Assembly (NCBI GenBank): GCA_947247005.1
Contig: OX365953.1
Coordinates: 4,035,001 to 4,099,000, forward strand
Direction: 5' to 3'
Length of the DNA: 64,000 bases
DNA from: Spisula solida
Lineage: Eukaryota > Mollusca > Bivalvia > Venerida > Mactridae
Under the pieces are notes generated by a model. The model worked only from the letters and a program-made list of their open reading frames with translations. It ran no database searches and had not been told where the DNA came from. Shown one piece after another: positions 10,561 to 22,483 of this stretch; position 1 is the first letter of the stretch, and each line of letters starts with the position of its first letter. Both the position numbers and the translations under genes were made by a program.

Positions 10561-12339
10561 GTAATTAGCTAGACTAAGTTATTGAAAATGTCATCAATCA
10601 CAAGCAGGGGTTTCATTTGACTCGAAAGTGTGTGTTTTAACCCGTGAAATTTCAATAAAAGCCAATTTTGACCGTCAAGAATTTGGTTTGTAAAACCAAG
10701 GGATTTTGCCTATAAAATGATGAAGTCAAAAGTATCGTTTTGAACCCCCGTTTAAGACTTGTTACAAGTCTGTTAACTACATAGTTAAGAGATAACCAAT
10801 GAGAGCGCCGTATTAGTAATTTCATACGCGCTGATTGGTTGTCTCTTAACTATGGGGTTAAGGAAATATCATCGATACTTGTAACTGCAGTTCTAAGTCT
10901 TTATCCACGGTTTAAAGAATTAATATGCATATGGCACTTGTAACCGCCGTTTAAAGTCTCTTAACTACATAGTTAACTGTTAAACCCATAGATAAAGGAA
11001 TTATTGTGCACTCCGCATTCCATAGAAAATACTCTTAAAGGTTCAGAGGGTTGTGCAAATCCCTTGTCGCAAGATACGTACTCATCGACAGTATACAGAA
11101 TAAATTCTGCATTGTACACGATTAGATGTTTCTAATTGTATTTAACACCCTTTAGATGCAGTTCTGCCCAGTGCCAGGCATTTTTTGGAATTATTCCTGG
11201 GAATGGTATATCCTTACATGAATGTATCATGACACGGATAAACTATAATGTATTTCCGTGACCATGTAGACTTATTGATTAATGTATCTTGATGAAACTT
11301 CACATACATGTTTGGGATACTATCTGGTGTTGATTTTAATTTTTTTCTCTCAAAAAGTCACATGACCATGGCGCCCATTTTGTCGACCATCTTGGATTTT
11401 GAGAAAAATATGCACCCAGGATAATGTGATATTTTAACAAACATTAATCTGTTTGGTCAACTGTTGCAACATTAGTTTTACAAAATACTTAAGTAAAAAC
11501 AGATACGGTCAGTATTGTACTCAAAACATCACTGAAAAGTCACATCAAATCTGATTAATCCATCTTTGTGGAATATACCAAATTTTCCCGCCTTTTTCAT
11601 TATCCTTGGCGCACTATAAAATGTGATAAAACGAGATAAGCATACATTATGGCCATCAAGTGGTTGCGGTGTGACAAATCGAGAGTTGTTTAACTAAATT
11701 GACTAAAACAAACACATGTATGTTGTTAATGGGCTTTTAATAAAGTCTTAAAACATTGTCAATCAAATATCTATAACATAACATCAACATGACAATATAT
11801 ACAGTATATACAACAAAGTTATAGATATGAAAAAATACATTTTTGATTATATTTACAAGACCAACCATTTAGATTATGAAATCATTGGGTTTTGCATATG
11901 TCAGAAAAATGTCGTTTGCCGGGGTTTGGACAGAATAGTGTTTGCGTTTCTCTATCGAACAATGAAATCTGATGATGAATGTTTCCGTATAGAATTCAGT
12001 CAGACCGATCCCTCAAATCAGCGTATTTAAAATATACCATGGATATAGCATGAACGTGACATTTTCTAAAAACACGGGTAATACAAATCATGCAGTATCA
12101 CATTTTAATTTGCCGTTCGTGTGTTACGGCATTGAAAGTATCCAAATTTGACATTACCGTATAGCGGTTTAATTCTGTGGGAATTTATTTCTGCGGTTTA
12201 TGTGATTAGACGTTATCCCGCAGAAATAATAAAAATCATTCAGAGAAATTATACCATCATAAAAATGCTTTACGCACAATTTAACTTCGACATTTTAAGT
12301 TAAGTTAGTAAATGGTAACGTCTGGAACAAAATGCATAA
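10561..12339. other. Intergenic, with one small palindrome
   Basis: No gene is recognisable. 10773-10862 is a ~90-bp imperfect palindrome (taactacatagttaagaga…, then …tctcttaactatggggtta) that includes two CCAAT-like motifs in opposite orientation. A related ctcttaactacatagttaac occurs at about 10958. The rest is AT-rich with short unconvincing open frames, including a 67-codon frame at 11827-12030. Confidence 0.5.
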
Positions 12340-12906
12340 GTTGCTTAAGAGAGGTTTTTGCTTTATAGAGGGCTACTTTATTGATGTTTTTGCTTTAGAG
12401 AGGGCCACTTTAGAGAGGTATTTGCTTTATAGAAAGCCGCTTAAGAGAGATTTTGTATAGAGTGCTGCTTTAGAGAGGTTTTTACTTTATAGAGGGCCGC
12501 TTTAGAGAGGTTTTTTATTTTATAGAGGGCTGTTTTAAAGAGGTTTTTACTTTATAGCGGGCCGCTTTAGAGAGATTTTTTGCTTCTAGAGGGCCGCTTT
12601 AGAGATGTTTATGTTGTACAGAGGGCTGCTTTATTGATGTTTTTGCTTTATAGCGGGCCGCTTTAGAGAGGTTTTTTGTTTTATAGAGGGTTTTCGCTTT
12701 ATAGAAGACCGCTTTCAAAAGGAGGTTTTTACTTAACAGAGAGCCATTTTAGAGATGTTTTTACTTTATAGCGGTCGCTTTAGAGATGTTTTTTTGCTTC
12801 TAGAGGACCTTTTTAGAGAGATTATTGTTTTATAGAGGGTTTTCGCTTTATAGAGGACCGCTTTCCAAAGGAGGTCTTTTCTTTACAGAGGGCCGCTTTA
12901 GAGAGG
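12340..12906. repeat. Degenerate ~31-bp minisatellite
   Basis: About 17-18 diverged copies of a unit like ctttatagagggccgcttta plus gagaggttttt. Copies vary in length and sequence far more than in the other arrays here, so this array is older or less homogenised. The unit resembles the terminal sequences of pogo/Tigger-type elements (agagaggttt…), which may be its origin; that link is speculative. Confidence 0.85.
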
Positions 12907-13202
12907 TAACACAGCATATAATACAAATTTAGTTTCATAAGACTTCATATTATTTTAATCCCATTTGTTCAACATTGGGCGTGAATATAGACCTTGTCAT
13001 CCGTCAAGGTTGTCGACAATATGTACATATATGATATTGTATAATATTCACATTCAGATCGGGTAGATAGCAAGATATACAAAGTTGACAGGAAACGTTT
13101 TTACCCTAAACAATCAGCATGTTATCATAAATTTTTTTTATATAGATGGATACCTTTCTCATTAATTCACGAACACGTAGTTTTATTATCGCGTCTGTAT
13201 GA

Positions 13203-13284
13203 GGCCCGGAAGATTGCCATTTATTATAATTGTCAAATGAGTTTCCTCGTAAAATAAAGTCTTTATTATTATTATTATACTTAT
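13203..13284 (+). repeat. Dispersed repeat ending in (ATT)n; relative at 13942-14000
   Basis: ggaagattgccatttattat…aataaagtctttattatt at 13207-13270 is matched, diverged, by ggaagattggcaaatttatt…aatgaagtatttgttatt at 13942-14000. The shared part is about 60 bp and the first copy ends in an ATT microsatellite. The tail suggests a retrotransposon 3' end, but no coding is present. Confidence 0.45.
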
Positions 13285-13299
13285 AAATATCAGTTTACA

Positions 13300-13510
13300 A
13301 TTCGCTGGCTTAGAATGATATTTACGACATTATAAGACGCATGCATATGTGAAATCTGCATCTTCAGAAGCTTTTATGAGCCTATTTTCATGAAAATCGG
13401 ACGTAGTCATGTTGACCAAACTTCAGTTGATAAAGCTTGTTTTTCAATAAGTAAAGAGAAGTTTTCAGAATTCTTTTTTCTTTCAACCTTCTAACTCTAC
13501 GCCATCGAAT
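13300..13510. mobile_element. MITE, GCTGGCTTAGAAT family (copy 1)
   Basis: It begins cgctggcttagaatgatatt and ends with the degenerate inverted form ctaactctacgccatcg. The interior includes cttttatgagcctattttcatgaaaatcgga, shared with copies at about 20133-20343, 22246-22483 and 35060-35292. No coding. It is about 210 bp, and the ends are too worn to show a target duplication. Confidence 0.6.
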
Positions 13511-13551
13511 TACAAAGTGAAATACGTTCTTAAATAAGGTATAAGAGACTA

Positions 13552-15387
13552 GTGTGCGTTTTCATCCATAGAGGTAACCGTTCACTTTGCGGACCTTGTA
13601 TGTGCAACAAATACATTATACATGTATTAGTAGGAGACCCGTCTCGTTTTTTTAGACTTTCTGTGATAGATAAATTAATTGCTACGAGTATTACGCATGC
13701 AAAGTGTAGTATTGTTTTGATCCATATCGAGATATATACATGTTATTGTAATCACGAGTCGGGTAATGCTGAACGTCAAGGTTGCAAACGGACACATCAA
13801 CGTCCTCATATATTTTCACTTGAAATCTTTAAATATGAAAATCTGAATTGATATTGCATGACATCATATGACCAAAGATACCATTGTTTTCTTTGCATAA
13901 TTAATTGTCTTGTTCAAGTGTCCATTGTAGAGGATCTTATGGAAGATTGGCAAATTTATTTGTCAAATAATTTTTCTCGTAAAATGAAGTATTTGTTATT
14001 AAAATGTATTTTTGTAATTATTATTCTCATCATTATGATTCAGTACGCTAAACTCTATATTAGGTACCAATACAATATATTAAAAGAAATAGCCATTAAA
14101 AATCACCCTGTCAGCCATTTCAATGATAATTGGAATGAAATAACCGAACCTTTTAGATGAATGTCCAGATAAGACACCTATACATAGAAATAATTTAGAT
14201 ACCCAACCAAACCGGAACCAGTATACTATTTGAGAATGTCACATTGTCATTTTTTCTATAAAACTGATCATGAGCAGAGTGTTTTTGTTTATAAGTATCA
14301 CAAACACCATCTTTATTCAGGCATTATATAATAATATGTTATCAATTTTGAATGTATAAGATTGTTAATATTTTGGAGTTTCTTTATACCAAATATTACA
14401 ACTACGATATTAGCATTTCAAACTCTTCTATATATATTACCTTGTTTACTAATACACATTTATATATGTACTAATTCAGAATGTGTAAGGTGTGTACAGG
14501 GATGCCCTCGACCCAGACACACCTATTGACGAGGATAATAAACAATCACTCCACCTCAAAATATATATATATATCATTATTATTATTATGTTATGTATCT
14601 AATAAAAACAGTTAAGATGATCCAACCATCTGGTATATATGACCATGTGAAATCATAATTTACCAATGCAACATGTGCAATGAAGCTTACGCCGAGACGG
14701 ACTACGCCAACCGCACCTGCAATTAGCGAAAAGAAGAAAGTTTGGTTTTGTGGCCGTCTATTTTGAGCGTGCTTTCATGTGGTCGAGAGAGGACAAAAAC
14801 AGTGGTAAACACGTCGACATAGGTGGTTGGTTGTAATGGATATTTCAATGCAGAATTTTGGTCTTTCGTAGGTTTTATAATTGAAATATGATAATCACAA
14901 CGACAAGATGTGACACGTTACATTGAACAAACCATATTTGGCATCCTGCCTAATTGCATTTCGACAGAAAGTATCCAATTTAGATTTGGCAAATGCAAAT
15001 ACACGTTTGACAACATACTATGCACTGTTGCAATTTTATAATTACGCAATCTAGCAGGTTTTTGGCAGGTTAGTGTGAATACTTTGATCATGAGACGATC
15101 GTGATATTCTGCACATCAACCAGTTCACTATGTCTGTACTCGTATATGCACTGAATGAACATGTTCGTTACTTGTAACATGCTTTAGGGTGACATTGTAT
15201 GTAAAGCTCTCTTTTGTTTACACACATACGGGCCTCATATCAATTACATGTATCTCTTATCGCCTCCTTCACTGACGTCAGTAAATTCAACGTCTTTACA
15301 CACATAAGCTTGTAGGGAATATTCAACGTTTTTTGCTGATATATCAATGTTTGATGTGACATTTAAAACAAGTCCGTACTGTTAATT
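13552..15387. other. AT-rich intergenic sequence
   Basis: Open frames of 99-100 codons at 13552-13851 and 13858-14160 lack recognisable domains and have the low-complexity composition expected of AT-rich DNA, so I do not call them as genes. A gaggataataaacaatcact motif at about 14532 resembles a LINE 3' end. Nothing else recognised. Confidence 0.5.
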
Positions 15388-15850
15388 ATGCCCCCCCATC
15401 TTTGATGAGGGTGGTATATTGCTTTGCACATGTCTGTCGGTCTGTCTGTCGGTCGTATAAAATGGTTTCCGTTCAATAACTCAAGAATGTTTTGTCCTAG
15501 GATCTTCAAACTTTACATGTAGGTTGGTCAACAACAGTAAATAAACAGTTAAAAAACTTGTTTCCCAATCCTTTAGCAATTGTAACATATTATAAACATG
15601 TTGTAAAATATCTTCTGAATAAATACTGTTTAAACTAAATGACCCCTATTGATTTTGATGTCAGTAGGTCAAAGGTCAAGGTCACTGTGACCTTTACCAT
15701 TTCTGACTATTTAAATGGTTTCCGTTCAATAACTCAAGAACGCTTTCACCTAGGATCTTCAAACTTTACATGGAAGTTGGTCAGCAACAGTAGATGACCC
15801 TATTGATTTTGTGGTTAGTAGGTCAAAGGTCAAGGTCACTGTGACCTTTA
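15388..15850 (+). repeat. Interspersed repeat with nuclear-receptor-type sites
   Basis: It starts cccccccatctttgatgagg, then tgtcggtctgtctgtcggtc. Two partly duplicated blocks (ggtttccgttcaataactca … aggtcaaaggtcaaggtcac) follow. Each block ends with a DR1 AGGTCA-A-AGGTCA (15666-15678, 15820-15832) overlapping or abutting a perfect palindrome GGTCACTGTGACC (15680-15692, 15834-15846). That palindrome matches the estrogen-response-element consensus GGTCAnnnTGACC. Repeats with this motif are widespread in molluscan DNA as far as I recall. Function is not shown. Confidence 0.65.
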
Positions 15851-17349
15851 CCATTTCTGACTATTGGCTGCCATGGGGGCATACGTGTTTTACAAACATC
15901 TCTTGTTACAATCAAATTGGGCGCCGTAGAGCTGACGTAAAACGAACGCAAAGTGAAAACGATCGCGACGTCATGGCAACGTCATTCATGATGTCAACAC
16001 CAAATAAGATGTACCATTCAATTGCAATCAGCTTCATAAGGATATCTTAACAATTAAAAGTACCCTTTCACCTTAGGTATCTTCGTCTTAAAGGATCGCG
16101 GGCATATTGGAGCAAATGGGCGAATGGTAATGAATTAAGAAACATGGTATTCATGATTCTTCAATATTGTTTCATACATGTACTCAAGATATCTCTTTAG
16201 ATTTTTTTTTAACAACGGCTTCCACCCCATATACAAATACCACGTCCAAGCGTTCCAACGCAACAGCTTTCCGAAATGACATCACGATGGGTCTTGGAGC
16301 CATGCTTCAACAACGGTCGACACGTCTTAACGCAACATTTGTGAGCTTGAGTCGAAATGCGTCAGAAGGCACCGATGACCTATAACGAGTATTATTATAC
16401 ACCTTCACTGAGCTTGTCAAATATGAAGAATAGCTAAGTGGTGTTGGGTGTGTTGATAAAATATTTCATTATGTAACAAGAGCATGTTTGAATCAAGTGC
16501 AACTAACGAGATTGACACTGATAAACCGAAAAAGAACTCGTACTTTACGACGAGGCTAAAAGAAAAATGCGATAAATCATGATATTATAAAACCAAGAGC
16601 GATGTCGCTTTGAAACGATGTAAGTTTTTATAATAATTGCTCCTGTATGTTTGTAACAAAATACAGTTTTGCAATAATGAATTGAAGTTGGAATGTTAGA
16701 CACTTCTCTTGTTCAGACCAAACTTATTGTACGAGCATTCACATCGAAATAAATTAATGGCAAAATGGTAGCCCATATATCAATAACCTAAAAATGTAAA
16801 AGAAACACTATTATTTAAATTGCATTGACATTTGCTTTTAATGGACGATCACATTTTTAAAGGGGTGTCCAACGGTGTAATGTGTGTGTATTAAGAACTG
16901 TTTTGTTTACTGATACCAACCGTTAGTATTTATGGCTAGAACCACACAATGTCGCTTGTACGGCGTTCATGTAGAAGCATGGTCTACTTGCGCATGCGCA
17001 GTCACTCTAAATTACTTCTTTTTGAAGAAGCAATTTGTAAAAAGCCCGCTGATTGGTCGCAAAAGACGAGTAAACTCTAACATGGATGAGCATTAAAATA
17101 TTTAGAGTATTGCACAGTGACCCGTACGGAACAGACGTTGTGATTAGTTAAGTAATGACAACAAATTATAATAATAATAATTATAATAATAAATACGTTG
17201 TTTAAAGAGGCAACGTAGTAAGGTATACACAGTCTTATGGGTAATAATGTCCACGGAATACAACTGGTTACATAACATGCCCTCTTTATTCCACATTACG
17301 TAAAATAATACGACCGTGTATTTTCCCTTTCTGTATGATGAACTGCGCT
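15851..17349. other. Intergenic, nothing recognised
   Basis: Short open frames only (for example 16167-16385), with no domain. A (TAA)n-rich stretch lies at about 17160-17195. Confidence 0.5.
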
Positions 17350-17663
17350 TATAACAGTGTAGCAATACCACGTGGTTTTTGGCTACAGTTTCAAGTAGAA
17401 ATTTGTAAACATTGTAACAGAAATGTAGTCATAAATATTTTATTTCTTCATCGATTTCTATGAAATATACGCCACGCTAAGGGGAACATTATTTGCTTTC
17501 CATGAAATATATAATCTTTTTCAGCGGATGTGCCGTTTTGTCCATTACCCTGTGAAACCATGGAACGTATAGGTTTCACAGGGTAATGACAAAATCGGTA
17601 AAGTTGCAGAAAAAGATCTTATATTTCATGGAAAGCAAATAATGTTCCCGTTAGCGTGGCGTA

Positions 17664-18382
17664 TGTCACAGTTCATTTATATATGGTACAGTTATGGGTC
17701 TGTATATAGTGGTGTATCTGTATAGTCAGACAACCTTGTTACAAAGTAACCTGTACAAATCCGAGGGGAGGGTTCTCACCGCAGTCTTATATCGTGGAAG
17801 ACAACAACTGTAAATATATTGAAATAATATATTTAATAATGGAAGATAAAGCAATAGCATTCAATCGATGTGCAATACATCAATCATACACAAGTTATGA
17901 TTTTACATATAATTACATAAAATCTACATCACCATGTAAAATGGCGACAATGACAATGACGGAATTACGGACGGTTTAAAACATGACATAAACCTATAAA
18001 TATGATTATAAACTATACATTTAATTAGCCCAAGATGTAAAATCAAGTAATAGAAGTATATTGTTATGATAATTACCTGTAAATATATTGAAATAATATA
18101 TTTAATAATGGAAGATAAAGCAATAGCATTCAATCGATGTGCAATACATCAATCATACACAAGTTATGATTGGTGTCTCGACATCGATTGGTAACAATAG
18201 ACAGAGATTAGGTATGCAAGGTGTTATTTAAGCAAGTGTATACTACATGACATGGTCGTACAGTCACTACTGTTGTACTCTGTACCCTATAACTACAACT
18301 AACTACAACCGGAGATCGGGACGATGGTCAAGGGTTGGAGTAGGACTCGAACCCGACACAAGGTTAAAACCAACCTGTGACA
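17664..18382. mobile_element. 719-bp nested element with TGTCACAG termini
   Basis: It is inserted in the right arm of the MITE at 17355-18502. A 4-bp duplication CGTA flanks it (17660-17663 and 18383-18386), and removing one CGTA and the insert restores the MITE arm as seen in intact copies. The terminal inverted repeats are short: TGTCACAG on both ends. It holds a direct repeat of 95 bp (17808-17902 and 18077-18171, identical, offset 269). No transposase coding remains. A short TIR with a 4-bp duplication does not by itself identify the superfamily. Confidence 0.75.
17808..18171. repeat. Exact 95-bp direct repeat inside the nested element
   Basis: 17808-17902 equals 18077-18171 (ctgtaaatatattgaaataa to acaagttatgatt). 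The 174-bp spacer contains caccatgtaaaatggcgaca. This could be an internal duplication, or the two LTR-like ends of something smaller; the former seems likelier because no retroelement signals are visible. Confidence 0.9.
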
Positions 18383-18507
18383 CGTATATTTCATAGAAAT
18401 CGATAGCCTGAGAAATAAAATACTTATGGCTATTTTATTTTCCAATATTTACAAATTTATTCTTGTAACTGTAGCCAAAAGTCACGTGGTATTGCTACAC
18501 TGTATAA

Positions 18508-19460
18508 GTAATAACACTTCGAATATATATTTTGCAAAACTAGACAGTGTTTTTATGGATTGAAACCTGTTTATAGAGATATAGTAAACTACTATATTGA
18601 ATCAATAGACTGGAACCGACATTTATCAACTTCGTCGCAACATTTTGCATCAGCGAGGGTTTAAAACTTTATATTGCTCATGAAATTATGCGTAACAAAT
18701 CACATCTGTAGATACATAATTTATCTTCCATATTCGACGGAAGTAGTGTACATTTATTTTGTATACTTAAATCGGAATAAAACATAAATTGTAGGCGATA
18801 GTACCAACTACAATACACGACCGGAAACTGCAGAATATTAAAGGGTTCTTTAATTATCTTCAATTTATTCTGTCTTGGCAAACGTCTAAAATGAATATAA
18901 CCCTTGAAATAATGTTATTCGGTACCACTCAGTCTCTAACAGATCGACACATATTATACTAGTATATTAATTAGTTTTTGATAATAAATACATTAATTAC
19001 AATATCCTAATAATATAGAAACGTTTGTCCAATTCTTCAAACCTTGAACGATAAGTTTAACTTAAACACACATAACTAGACCTGGTTTTGAAGCATGCTG
19101 ATTTTAAGCATATGTGTTTCATCTTTTTTCCCGCTATGCTCAACAACGTGCACGTGCACAGGATTCAAAACATTTCCCTTTGCAAGCGGTCGTTCGATCC
19201 ATGGCATCTTAGAAGAAATGTAGTCATTATTTCAGTATTATTACGTTAAAACATCGCGTGTCATAATATTTACGAATTACAAATTTCAACAGTTTGACGT
19301 GTTGACAGTTCGGTATTTCAAGGTCTTTTCTGTCATAAGTGTAATTTATCAAAAACTGATAATAGCATCATATATCGTCCCTACAAATTAGGAATGTGAA
19401 TGCTTCTGATGTGTTTCATTTAACACTTATGTAAATGTAACTGGTTTTAAATATACATAC
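18508..19460. other. AT-rich intergenic sequence, nothing recognised
   Basis: No gene-like frame. The 67-codon minus frame at 18678-18881 has no recognisable features. Confidence 0.5.
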
Positions 19461-20064
19461 ATATGAGCCAGACTCCAGAAAACCTGCTGTACTGACATTA
19501 TGTTATTACTGCATGTAACAAGGTTTTAAAAAAACTTTCAAATAAGAAAAAAATGACATATCAATAGATTAAATTTAAGTCATTTATCCATATATTACTA
19601 TATCTTAGCTTTTAAATTTCTTATGAATAATGTCGAAATCATTTACTTCGTTGCTATAGTGACCAATATCAGAAAAGGACTCTGATTGGGAAAAACGAGG
19701 CGTTAGTTGTTTAAAACAGTAGTAGTCTTTTACAATTTGGATGTATATTTTGAAACCTAAAACATCATTCTAAAACTTGACACCATTTTGACCAGTTTAC
19801 GTCAAGAATTGATCAAATGCAGTATTTATAAAGAACTTGGTACAACGACGTCGAATAACGTTTGAATGACGCTTGCGACGTCACACAAAAAGCTCCGAAT
19901 AGGGAATCTACAAAAACAGCTGTAACTTCCTTAAAACTCAAGATATTAACATAATTTCTTTTGCAATTTGCTTTTTTCACATTATACTTAAATACTATGG
20001 AAAATCTTAAAGTCAATATTTTAGTCAAAATTGCAGGTTTTCCTGGCGACTGGCTCATATATAT
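19461..20064. mobile_element. ~600-bp MITE with GAGCCAG termini (copy 1)
   Basis: The left end atatgagccagactccagaa, with aacctgc following, pairs with the right end gcaggttttcctggcgac, tggctcatatat, forming imperfect TIRs of about 28 bp. A second copy of nearly the same length lies at 32128-32730 and aligns along its whole length. The interior has no coding. A target duplication is obscured by the surrounding TA-rich sequence. Confidence 0.8.
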
Positions 20065-20073
20065 AAAGCTTTT

Positions 20074-20425
20074 TAATAGTCATTTATAATATCAGATACG
20101 TGTTTAACATCATCGATTATACTTTAAATACACCGATGGCTTACAAAATCAATATTTTGAGAAAACAAGAAAAGCTGTTCGAAAACTGCTCTTTACTTAT
20201 GAATAAAAAAGCCTTTTAAACGTCAGTTTAATCAACATGACCACTTCCGATTTTAATGAAATATAGGCTCAAAAGAAGCGCCTCGCGATGCAGATATCAA
20301 ATATGCATGAGTATGTTAAGTCTAATTCTAAGCCAGCTATACTTATATAACGTTATAATGATTTCAATAGTCATTAATGATATCAAATATGTGTTAAAAA
20401 TACCGATTATACTTTAAATACATTT
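20074..20425. mobile_element. MITE, GCTGGCTTAGAAT family (copy 2), between flanking direct repeats
   Basis: About 20133-20343 matches the interior of the family in reverse orientation (gaaaacaagaaaagctg…ctcaaaagaagcgcc) and ends attctaagccagctat. It sits between two ~60-bp diverged direct repeats, 20074-20132 and 20367-20425 (aatagtcatt…cgattatactttaaataca). The flank was probably duplicated before or with the insertion. Confidence 0.5.
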
Positions 20426-20486
20426 ATAAATACATTATTATACATTGTAGCTTGGTGTGATCTATATTATATATATATATATATAT

Positions 20487-20836
20487 ATTATGTTAACATA
20501 AGTAAATTAAGAACTGAGCTTTGTAAATTAAGAGTATCATCTCATAGATTACAAGTAGAATCTGGTATATGGCATAAGCCAGAACCCATACCATTCCAAG
20601 AAAGAAAATGTCATTTTTGTCAAACTTTGGAAGACGAATTTCATTTCATATTAGAATGCCCGATATATAAAGATATAAGAATGACATATATTGATAAATA
20701 CTATTGGAAAAAACCAAATGTACCCAAATTTATTGATATAATTAAATCAGAAAATGTAAAGACTAATAGAAACCTTGCTATATTTTGTCATAAAGCTTTT
20801 AGTCAAAGAAATATATATTACTATTATTTTGAATGA
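20487..20836 (+). pseudogene. LINE ORF2 C-terminal fragment (5'-truncated)
   Basis: A continuous frame of about 115 codons ends at a natural stop at 20836. It reads …LCKLRVSSHRLQVESGIW…, then CHFCQ, …DEFHFILECP, and a basic tail ending NIYYYYFE. The CxxC…HFxxxC spacing matches the zinc-knuckle-like segment at the C-terminus of many non-LTR retrotransposon ORF2 proteins, downstream of the reverse transcriptase. No polymerase domain is present: upstream of 20487 is an (AT)n tract. It is followed by an A-rich 3' region. It is a truncated relic and not a host gene; the exact LINE clade is uncertain. Confidence 0.7.
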
Positions 20837-21114
20837 AAAAAATAAAAATAAAATAAACGAACTTCTATAGATCTCGCGCTTTCAGTCGCACTTTCGTCTT
20901 CTTATTTTGTCTTTTTATTTTGTTTTTCTTTTTTTGTATTTTTCTTTGCGTATGTTACACTGTATTAGTTAGAATACTTATGATGATAATATGTATATAT
21001 AGATAATATATTTGATCAATCACATAAATATATATGATATTGAATAATTGTGTACTCATGGATTGTATATGTCTATTGTATTTGAAAATAAACTCTATAT
21101 AAAATATCATTTGT

Positions 21115-21170
21115 AGGGTGTCACACACATACATCATTCAAGGGTGTCACACACATACATCATTCAAATT
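21115..21170. repeat. 26-bp tandem duplication
   Basis: agggtgtcacacacatacat plus cattca occurs twice in succession. Confidence 0.9.
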
Positions 21171-21982
21171 GCATTTATCAACATAGTTGTGAATAGTAGC
21201 TCGCATTACACTATAATGTTTCTTAAAGTTCTATTTGCCTTAAATGGCTATTTTCAAAAAGCAATAAGTTGGCAACATATCTGAAGAATGATGCATCTTG
21301 AGCACTTTAGTTGAGTCCCAAAGGTGAAAAACACCATAATATGGAAGAAAACGAAATAAAGCCTTCAGTTGATTTGTAAACAAAATAACGAAATGTGAAC
21401 AATACATGCATAATTTAAAGTCTAAGGGGAGCAATTTTACTAAAGGTGATTTTTGGCATACTATTTCGACAGATATAGCTGACATTATGTCGTCAATTAT
21501 ATGTCATTTGCGAAAAACTTCCTAATTCTTCGTATTTAGTCTACTAGTATTTACTGGATGATCGGGAAAACAGTTTTGGGAGAGATAATGTGACTTTAAA
21601 CATTTAAAGCTGTATTGTACATTAATCTATTTCTTTATCATTGCACTCACATCTTTGAAAACACAATTATACACTGAGTACATAAAGAAACGCACAAATT
21701 ACATTTTCTCCATATGATTACATGTTAAACCAGTCATTTTGGTCAGTCTGCGTTTTCTGTCTGTTCTACGTTTATCAGTAATTTTTGTGTCTACTCGTTC
21801 TCATGTATCTCTGCCTTCATTCTTAAACTGTATTCACATGTGACTCTGATTTGAACGCTTCGGAAATGCGATTTGTTTGTTAAAAGAGCATTTTGAAACA
21901 CACTACCGAAAAATCGTTACTTATTGTTCAGTGTGACCTTCGAAGAAAGCTATAGGCTAACAATCGTTATGTAACCCTATGG
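21171..21982. other. Intergenic, nothing recognised
   Basis: Only short frames; no repeats or RNA signatures seen. Confidence 0.5.
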
Positions 21983-22245
21983 AGAAAGGGTATAACATGT
22001 GCGTTTTGCCCAACACCCGGAGAAACCATGGATAATACAGGTTTCACAGGGTACTGAAAAAACAGTCAAGCTGCTCAAAATTATCCTGTATTTTATCGAA
22101 AGCTTATATAATGTTCTTTTTAGCGTGGCATACATTTTTTAGAACTGGACGAAGAAATAAAATACTCATGACTATATTTGTGTTCCAATGTTTGCCAATA
22201 TCTACTTGGAACTGTAGCCAAAAGTCACGTGTTATAGCTACCCTG
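21983..22245. mobile_element. Decayed right half of a CAGTG-family MITE
   Basis: It contains the central gtttcacagggtactg stem, tttagcgtggcatac and the outer arm aaaagtcacgtgttatagct ending accctg. The left outer arm is missing. It abuts the next MITE at 22246 without spacer. Confidence 0.65.
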
Positions 22246-22483
22246 ATATCGCTGGCTTAGAATTAGAATATCTTACGTAAGTACTATTTACGACCTTATA
22301 AGACTCGTGCAAATTTGATATCTGTATCTCAAGGCGCCTCTTATGAGCCATTTTTCATGAAAATGGTCATGTTTAAAAGACTTGTTTGTCCGTTAGTAAA
22401 AAGTAGTTTTCAGACAGTTTTTTCTTGTTTTCTCAAAATACTGATTTTGTACTTACGACCTTCTAATCCTAAGCCAGCGATAT
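22246..22483. mobile_element. MITE, GCTGGCTTAGAAT family (copy 3, most intact)
   Basis: The ends atatcgctggcttagaat and ctaatcctaagccagcgatat are near-perfect inverted repeats; the whole element is 238 bp. The interior has the family's …acttacgaccttctaa and ttttcatgaaaatggtcatg blocks. No coding. Confidence 0.8.

Larger units (their letters stand above)
17355..18502. mobile_element. CAGTG-family palindromic MITE interrupted by a 719-bp insertion
   Basis: The ends CAGTGTAGCAATACCACGTG and its complement bound a nearly fully palindromic ~425-bp element, flanked by 5-bp direct repeats TATAA (17350-17354 and 18503-18507). The inner arms contain ccacgctaaggggaa, tttccatgaaatat and a central gtttcacagggtaatg stem. 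A second element splits the right arm at 17660-18386. Other copies: 23846-24266, 24354-24773, partial at 37076-37375, decayed at 21983-22245 and 60579-61074. No coding. Confidence 0.85.

Noticed and set aside
18300..18375. tRNA-like B box (ggttcgagtcc) on the minus strand
   Set aside because: No A box or paired arms around it. It lies inside the 719-bp nested element and is probably coincidental.
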